Source: Euryarchaeota archaeon UBA463
Lineage (GTDB): Archaea > Thermoplasmatota > Poseidoniia > Poseidoniales > Thalassarchaeaceae
Direction: 5' to 3'
DNA: 16,083 bases
Assembly: GCA_002501805.1 (NCBI GenBank)
Contig: DAOI01000010.1
Location: forward strand, 1-16,083
Below the pieces are notes generated by a model that worked only from the letters and a program-made list of their open reading frames with translations, was not told the origin of the DNA and did not search any database. A program made the translations under genes and the position numbers. Shown here in pieces: positions 12,484 to 16,083 of the stretch (position 1 is the stretch's first letter; every line of letters begins with the position of its first letter).

Positions 12484-14037
12484 ATGAGTGCAGATGACGC
12501 ACGCGTTGAAGAGCTTCGGAGGCGTAAGGCACAAGCCATAGCAGGAGGCGGTCAAGCGAGGGTATCGGCGCAGCACTCCAAGGGAAAATTAACGGCTCGG
12601 GAGCGTTTAGATCTGCTCTTAGATGACGGTTCTTTCATGGAAGTGGATCCGTTGGTAGAGCATAGGTGCAGGGACTTTGATATGGATAGGAATGTAATCC
12701 CAGGAGATGGGGTAGTGTGTGGGCATGGCACCATAGGGGGGAAGATAGTTTACTGCTTTGCACAAGATTTCACAGTATACGGTGGCTCTCTCGGGGAGAT
12801 GCATGGACTGAAGATTTGCAAGATTCTTGATATGGCCCTCAAAACTGGGTCTCCTGTTATTGGGCTGAATGATAGTGGGGGTGCAAGGATACAGGAGGGC
12901 GTGGCTAGCCTTGGCTCTTATGCTGAAATATTCTTCAGAAACGTCAGAGCAAGTGGTGTCATACCACAAATTTCAGTCATCATGGGCCCCTGTGCAGGAG
13001 GAGCAGTCTACTCTCCAGCGATTACTGATTTTGTTATTATGGTAGATGGGACTTCCCATATGTTCATCACCGGACCGGAAGTAATCAAGACAGTAACTAA
13101 CGAGGAGGTTTCCTTTGAGGACTTGGGAGGTGCTTCGACTCATGCTACAAAGTCTGGTGTGACTCACTTCACTGCAGTAGATGATGAAGAGGCTTTAGAA
13201 CTGACAAGAGAGCTGATTAGTATGTTACCTTCAAATAATCTACAGAAAGCTCCCGTTTTACCAACCAGGGATTCAATAGATAGGACCTGTGACAAATTGC
13301 AAAGTTTAGTTCCAGATAATCCCAAAGAGCCATATGATATCATTGTGGCAATAGAAGAGACAGTAGATGATGGGGCATTCTTAGAGGTCCAGTCAGAATA
13401 TGCAATGAACATAGTAGTCGGATTTGCTAGATTAGGAGGGCATACTATTGGAGTGGTTGCTAATCAGCCTAATTTTCTTGCCGGGTGCTTGGATATTGAT
13501 GCATCGATTAAGGCGGCTAGATTCGTAAGATTCTGTGATTCATTCAATATTCCTCTTCTAACGTTTGTAGATGTTCCCGGTTTTCTTCCAGGTGCTAGCC
13601 AAGAGTGGGGGGGGACGCTCTTCCGATCTGCCAAGTTACTTTATGCATATGCCGAGGCTACGGTTCCTAAGTTGACAGTTATTACCAGGAAGGCTTACGG
13701 GGGCGCTTACGATGTTATGTCATCCAAACACATTAGGGGAGATTACAACGTTGCATGGCCCTCTGCGCAACTGGCAGTTATGGGAGCGGAGGGAGCGGTA
13801 CAAATTATTCATAGAAGGAGGATCGCCTCTTCTGGAAATCCTGAACAGGAGAGGGAGAGGCTAGTAGATGACTATGAAGATACTTTTGCAAACCCATACC
13901 GTGCAGCCTCTCTTGGATATCTTGATGATGTTATTCAACCAAGTGAGACGCGTAGCGTTATGGCCAAAGCACTCGGTGCACTACTTGAAAAGGAAGAGGT
14001 GCGACCAGCTAGAAAACATGGTAATATTCCACTTTGA
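12484..14037 (+). CDS. pccB: Propionyl-CoA carboxylase, carboxyltransferase (beta) subunit
   Basis: 517 residues, the usual length. N-terminal family segment QHSKGKLTARERL (30-42). First crotonase half: SGGARIQEG at 131-139 and GPCAGGAVYSPA at 168-179, which form the acyl-CoA oxyanion site. Second half: DVPGFLPG and KAYGGAYDVM. In Streptomyces PccB the Asp of the latter motif sets propionyl over acetyl specificity; it is Asp410 here, supporting propionyl-CoA as the main substrate. It moves the carboxyl group from carboxybiotin to propionyl-CoA to give methylmalonyl-CoA. The operon continues with a small subunit and the biotin carrier. The biotin carboxylase subunit is absent from this window. 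Confidence 0.94.
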   Translation: MSADDARVEELRRRKAQAIAGGGQARVSAQHSKGKLTARERLDLLLDDGSFMEVDPLVEHRCRDFDMDRNVIPGDGVVCGHGTIGGKIVYCFAQDFTVYGGSLGEMHGLKICKILDMALKTGSPVIGLNDSGGARIQEGVASLGSYAEIFFRNVRASGVIPQISVIMGPCAGGAVYSPAITDFVIMVDGTSHMFITGPEVIKTVTNEEVSFEDLGGASTHATKSGVTHFTAVDDEEALELTRELISMLPSNNLQKAPVLPTRDSIDRTCDKLQSLVPDNPKEPYDIIVAIEETVDDGAFLEVQSEYAMNIVVGFARLGGHTIGVVANQPNFLAGCLDIDASIKAARFVRFCDSFNIPLLTFVDVPGFLPGASQEWGGTLFRSAKLLYAYAEATVPKLTVITRKAYGGAYDVMSSKHIRGDYNVAWPSAQLAVMGAEGAVQIIHRRRIASSGNPEQERERLVDDYEDTFANPYRAASLGYLDDVIQPSETRSVMAKALGALLEKEEVRPARKHGNIPL

Positions 14038-14046
14038 GGTGTTTTT

Positions 14047-14241
14047 TTGGACGGTAATAGATTGTTTAAATTGAGGGTGGTAGCGATGGTTGCTGTTATT
14101 CTAGAAGAGGAAGGAGGGGAGTTTATCCAACCCTCTTCACAGAGAGACAGGGGCGAGGAGTGGGCCAGAGACCATCGAAGAGTAATTATTGGCAGGAGGA
14201 ACCTGTTCAGGGCTAAATCTAAGAGGAGTTCTTCCAGGTGA
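14047..14241 (+). CDS. Small third subunit of the propionyl-CoA carboxylase (PccX/OadG-like)
   Basis: 64 residues from a TTG at 14047, with GAGGTG 7 bp upstream. The MVAVILEEEGGEF helix followed by polar residues, a Trp, and a basic tail (RRNLFRAKSKRSSS) resembles the small subunits found between carboxyltransferase and biotin carrier genes: the C-terminal part of OadG/methylmalonyl-CoA decarboxylase delta, and PccX of haloarchaea. Such subunits hold the holoenzyme together. Position (10 bp after pccB, 4 bp before the carrier gene) supports this more than the sequence does. It has no obvious membrane helix, so a cytoplasmic carboxylase and not a sodium-pumping decarboxylase is expected. Confidence 0.65.
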   Translation: MDGNRLFKLRVVAMVAVILEEEGGEFIQPSSQRDRGEEWARDHRRVIIGRRNLFRAKSKRSSSR

Positions 14242-14245
14242 TTTG

Positions 14246-14656
14246 ATGAGCGACAAAAGGAAAGTAAATGTCGATGGGGAAGATTTTGAAGTCTCCATGG
14301 AGAAAGAAGGAGATTTTTGGAAGGTCGAAGTAGAAGGTAAAATATTCTCTATCAAAGTAGATGGCAGTAAAGGAGGATCACTATCTCCTAGGAAAAAGAA
14401 GGGAGCTCGGAAGGCTAAGAGGTCCGGAGTAGTATCATCATCAATTCCGGGAAAAATTATTTCCATCTCAGTGAGCCAAGATGAGTTTGTCTCCGAGGGG
14501 GACGTCATAATGATATTAGAGGCCATGAAGATGCAGAATGAGATTCAGGCTCCTATTTCTGGAAAAATTACTGAGTTGAATTGTGAACCAGGCGATAGTA
14601 TCGAGGCAAATTCCCCCCTAATGGTAATTGAACCCCCTATTGACGATTCTAAATAG
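14246..14656 (+). CDS. Biotin carboxyl carrier protein
   Basis: 136 residues. The C-terminal half (about 62-131) is a biotinyl domain: PGKIISISV, then EAMKMQNEI with the biotinylated Lys95, then APISGKITEL and PGDSIEANSPLMVIE. The N-terminal half is charged, with two short beta-rich segments and a Lys-rich linker (PRKKKGARKAKR, 48-59) where Ala/Pro linkers are more usual. It shuttles carboxybiotin between a biotin carboxylase (not in the window) and the PccB transferase. The ATG at 14246 has AGGTGA upstream and lies 4 bp after the previous stop; a longer frame from 14189 would overlap the small subunit. The biotin ligase fusion at 178 is the likely modifying enzyme. Confidence 0.94.
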   Translation: MSDKRKVNVDGEDFEVSMEKEGDFWKVEVEGKIFSIKVDGSKGGSLSPRKKKGARKAKRSGVVSSSIPGKIISISVSQDEFVSEGDVIMILEAMKMQNEIQAPISGKITELNCEPGDSIEANSPLMVIEPPIDDSK

Positions 14657-14673
14657 AGAGGTTTCAATAGCGA

Positions 14674-14922
14674 ATGCCTACAGGCCGAAGTATGGTCAAA
14701 TGCGACTTTCCTCGATGCTCCTCTGAAGGAAGTGTGGTTAGTCGATTATCGCCCAAAGGTTTCCTTGTTGCTACGGGGAATAAAGCCTACTCATTCAGAG
14801 AGGCTTACAAGAGATTTACTTATTGTGATAAATGCCATGATGAATTGATGAAATCAGTTTGGAATAGAGTTAGAGAGACAGATGAAAAGGGCGACGATCA
14901 CGTCGCTCCAACGGCAATCTGA
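14674..14922 (+). CDS. Small four-Cys protein, probable zinc binder
   Basis: 82 residues; family not recognised. Cys10 and Cys15 (KCDFPRC) and Cys51 and Cys54 (YCDKCH) form a likely zinc knuckle pair, with a mixed strand/helix region between them. The C-terminus is polar. It follows the biotin carrier gene by 17 bp, with GAGAGGT upstream of the ATG at 14674, so it is probably in the same operon. It ends directly against the stop of the convergent aIF6 gene. Similar small zinc proteins often bind nucleic acids or act as adaptors; nothing in the sequence decides between these. Confidence 0.7.
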   Translation: MPTGRSMVKCDFPRCSSEGSVVSRLSPKGFLVATGNKAYSFREAYKRFTYCDKCHDELMKSVWNRVRETDEKGDDHVAPTAI

Positions 14923-15591
14923 TCAGATTAGTCCTAGAGCGTCTTCTATCCTATTCATCTCAGGCCCGGTTGAACCAGTTCCTACCATTGCATGGGTATC
15001 ACTGGCAGCACAACCCGCACCGATGAAAGGAGAGCCGAAACTGACTGTCCCTACCATAATTGGAACGCCTAAAGTATCCTCGATGAGCTTTGCCTCATCT
15101 GTTGTAATATCTGGATGAGCCAATGCCCCGTTAGAATTCGCCACTAGCATACTGCCAACTGTGTCATGCCCTGCAACTTTACATCTTACTGCATTTACGC
15201 CCAATACTTCTCCGATCATTTCAACACCATCTGCACCTGGTGGGACCACTGGACTCACAATGGCACCAATTTCATTGCATTCGACTAGATTTCCTGCGGC
15301 ATTAACACCGCTCTGCATAACTACAACGTCTCCAAAGCTTGTTAGCTCATCGAGGTCTTCTTCTGTGGCAATATCTGCTACAGCGATACCCTTGCTATTT
15401 CCCTTCAATAGGCTCCCAACCAACGAGGACCCCCCTACCATGAATGGATATGTTTCGATGTCGAAGGCACTTCCGATTTCCTCTACTGCCTCTGAGCCAA
15501 GGGATCTTGGAACGAATAATACATCGCCGATTACAGACAAGTAAACGCCGACTTGGCTGTGACCCAAAATATCACCAGTGGAAATTCCCAA
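14923..15591 (-). CDS. eif6: Translation initiation factor aIF6
   Basis: 222 residues, the normal length. The protein has the pentein fold's fivefold internal repeat, visible as recurring segments such as LLKGNSKGIAVAD, VECNEIGAIVSP and LVANSNGALAHPD. aIF6 binds the 50S subunit near the sarcin-ricin loop and blocks premature joining with 30S. The start is a TTG at 15591 with GGAGTGG (15602-15596 on the minus strand) just upstream. It lies downstream of the 23S and 5S rRNA genes on the same strand, a fitting neighbourhood for a factor that acts on the large subunit, although it appears to have its own promoter. Its stop abuts the convergent gene with no gap. Confidence 0.96.
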   Translation of the reverse strand: MGISTGDILGHSQVGVYLSVIGDVLFVPRSLGSEAVEEIGSAFDIETYPFMVGGSSLVGSLLKGNSKGIAVADIATEEDLDELTSFGDVVVMQSGVNAAGNLVECNEIGAIVSPVVPPGADGVEMIGEVLGVNAVRCKVAGHDTVGSMLVANSNGALAHPDITTDEAKLIEDTLGVPIMVGTVSFGSPFIGAGCAASDTHAMVGTGSTGPEMNRIEDALGLI

Positions 15592-15628
15592 CTTACCACT
15601 CCGTATTTTTCCTCACAGGGGCTTAATG

Positions 15629-15635
15629 AATAATT
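15629..15635 (-). promoter_or_regulatory. Probable TATA box of aIF6
   Basis: The minus strand reads AATTATT within CAAAAAATTATTCATT here. It would place transcription start near 15605-15607, just before the GGAGTGG ribosome binding site and the TTG start. Predicted by eye. Read-through from the rRNA genes is an alternative. Confidence 0.35.
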
Positions 15636-15672
15636 TTTTGCGGGGATAAAGAACTGTTTCCAGAACTTCTGA

Positions 15673-15813
15673 GAAAGAAAGAAGGCACAGCGACGATCGT
15701 TCCCGTGGGCTCTCGCACCACAGTACAGGAATCGACGCAGGAGGTCTTGACTTCCGGGTTCGATATGGGACCGGGTATTACCCCTCCGCTATGGCCGTGC
15801 ACAACTTTCTTTC
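15673..15813 (-). repeat. 9-bp inverted repeat flanking 5S rRNA (precursor stem)
   Basis: GAAAGAAAG at 15673-15681 and CTTTCTTTC at 15805-15813 on the plus strand are perfect inverted copies just outside the two ends of 5S rRNA. In the transcript they would pair and extend helix I across a small internal loop. This is expected of a processing stem in a 5S precursor. The 3' arm is also pyrimidine-rich in the RNA (CUUUCUUUC), so it may double as a termination signal. Confidence 0.6.
15684..15801 (-). rRNA. rrf: 5S ribosomal RNA
   Basis: About 118 nt. On the minus strand the RNA starts near UGCACGGCCAUAGCGGAGGGG and continues through the conserved loop segment CCCAUAUCGAACCCGGAAGU, which matches the universal 5S block CC(A/C)AUnCCGAACnCGGAAG. 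Helix I pairs GCACGGC (15800-15794) with GCUGUGC (15691-15685), including one G-U pair. Ends are estimated from this helix to within 1-3 nt. It follows 23S rRNA on the same strand with a spacer of about 70 nt. Confidence 0.93.
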
Positions 15814-15845
15814 GAATGTGTGAATTGATATGCTTGATTGAACAG

Positions 15846-15862
15846 AGGCCCATACAGGGCTT
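15846..15862 (-). other. Small hairpin in the 23S-5S spacer
   Basis: GCCC (15848-15851) and GGGC (15857-15860) on the plus strand form a short hairpin with a 5-nt loop, extended by an A-T and a G-U pair. The rest of the spacer (about 15802-15869) is AT-rich and holds two near-copies of AATTCACA-N-ATT on the minus strand. No tRNA lies in the spacer. The hairpin may guide cleavage between 23S and 5S (inference). Confidence 0.35.
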
Positions 15863-15869
15863 AATATGT

Positions 15870-16083
15870 GAATTCTTGATGCTCGGGGGATTAGTGCAGC
15901 TGGGCTGAACACCTCGGTCGAAACCTCGGTGCTTACACCCGCTGTCTATCAATCTCGTCTTTTACGAGTCCCCTGAGGTGCCTCGTCTTTCGGGCGACTT
16001 CGAGCTTAGATGCTTTCAGCTCTTATCCGCATGGAGCGTGGCTACCCAGCATTGCCTTGTCAGACAACTGGTAAACTAGTGGC
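15870..16083 (-). rRNA. rrl: 23S ribosomal RNA, 3' end (partial)
   Basis: The plus strand carries the complement of domain VI of 23S rRNA, including GCTTAGATGCTTTCAGC at 16003-16019 and GTGGCTACCCAGCA near 16038-16051, which are near-universal. On the minus strand the RNA runs in from the right edge and ends soon after CAGCUGCACUAAU, so the 3' end is about 15867-15877. Only roughly 210 nt are present; the sarcin-ricin loop lies just outside the window. Confidence 0.92.

Noticed and set aside
14189..14245. Upstream ATG extending the biotin carrier protein by 19 residues
   Set aside because: It would overlap the small subunit gene, and the ATG at 14246 has AGGTGA at correct spacing with a sensible N-terminus.
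15632..15637. Plus-strand T6 run as a terminator of the carboxylase operon
   Set aside because: It lies over 700 bp beyond the last plus-strand gene, within the spacer of minus-strand genes. Its complement fits better as the AT-rich promoter of aIF6.
15661..15671. CAGAACTTCTG palindrome as a terminator hairpin after 5S
   Set aside because: Five pairs with a one-base centre cannot fold as a hairpin. The pyrimidine-rich tract next to 5S is a better candidate for termination.
15814..15876. Direct near-repeats AATTCACA-N-ATT in the 23S-5S spacer
   Set aside because: Only two short imperfect copies in AT-rich DNA; too weak to call a repeat element or attachment site.

Overview
The window looks like a chromosomal segment from a planktonic, heterotrophic archaeon of the phylum Thermoplasmatota, most likely Marine Group II/III Euryarchaeota (Poseidoniales or relatives). 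Archaea is certain: aIF6, an RNase P Pop5-like protein, an archaeal-type HemK2 methyltransferase, TATA boxes about 25-30 nt before several starts, and 23S/5S rRNA genes. The finer placement is inferred from overall gene character and is not proven. Gene density is high. Many neighbours overlap by 1-8 nt, and GTG/TTG starts are common.

Layout. (1) 1-156: window edge, no assignable gene. (2) 178-1515 (+): HemK2-type methyltransferase fused to biotin-protein ligase. (3) 1522-3099 (-): a TPR protein, a divergent FtsZ-family GTPase and an RNase P Pop5-like subunit. (4) 3244-9029 (+): a respiratory operon encoding a membrane-anchored protein with a CxCH motif, a small membrane protein, a Tat-type Rieske protein, a cytochrome b6-like subunit, and a 927-residue fusion of the second cytochrome b half with an extracytoplasmic insert and a cytoplasmic HdrD-like Fe-S/CCG module. 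(5) 9033-9296 (-): a small membrane protein, divergent from (6) 9376-10308 (+): a 2[4Fe-4S] ferredoxin, a two-helix membrane protein and an O6-alkylguanine-DNA alkyltransferase. (7) 10270-12380 (-): a 33-residue one-helix protein with its own TATA box, then (upstream on that strand) a dolichol/phytol-kinase-like protein, MeaB and the B12 subunit of methylmalonyl-CoA mutase. (8) 12484-14922 (+): propionyl-CoA carboxylase carboxyltransferase, a small third subunit, biotin carrier protein and a small Cys-rich protein. (9) 14923-16083 (-): aIF6, 5S rRNA and the 3' end of 23S rRNA.

How it fits together. Regions 7 and 8 are the propionyl-CoA to methylmalonyl-CoA to succinyl-CoA route expected of a cell degrading odd-chain fatty acids or branched amino acids. 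The biotin ligase in region 2 would modify the carrier protein of region 8. The biotin carboxylase, mutase large subunit and epimerase are not in the window. Region 4 is the most interesting part: a b6f-like quinol-oxidising complex, with the Cys that anchors the extra heme c in b6f-type cytochromes, physically fused to a heterodisulfide-reductase D-like module. Such modules in other systems accept electrons from flavoproteins, including electron-transfer flavoprotein (ETF). A single membrane complex joining cytoplasmic catabolic electrons, quinone chemistry and an extracytoplasmic redox protein is my leading candidate for an under-described system here.
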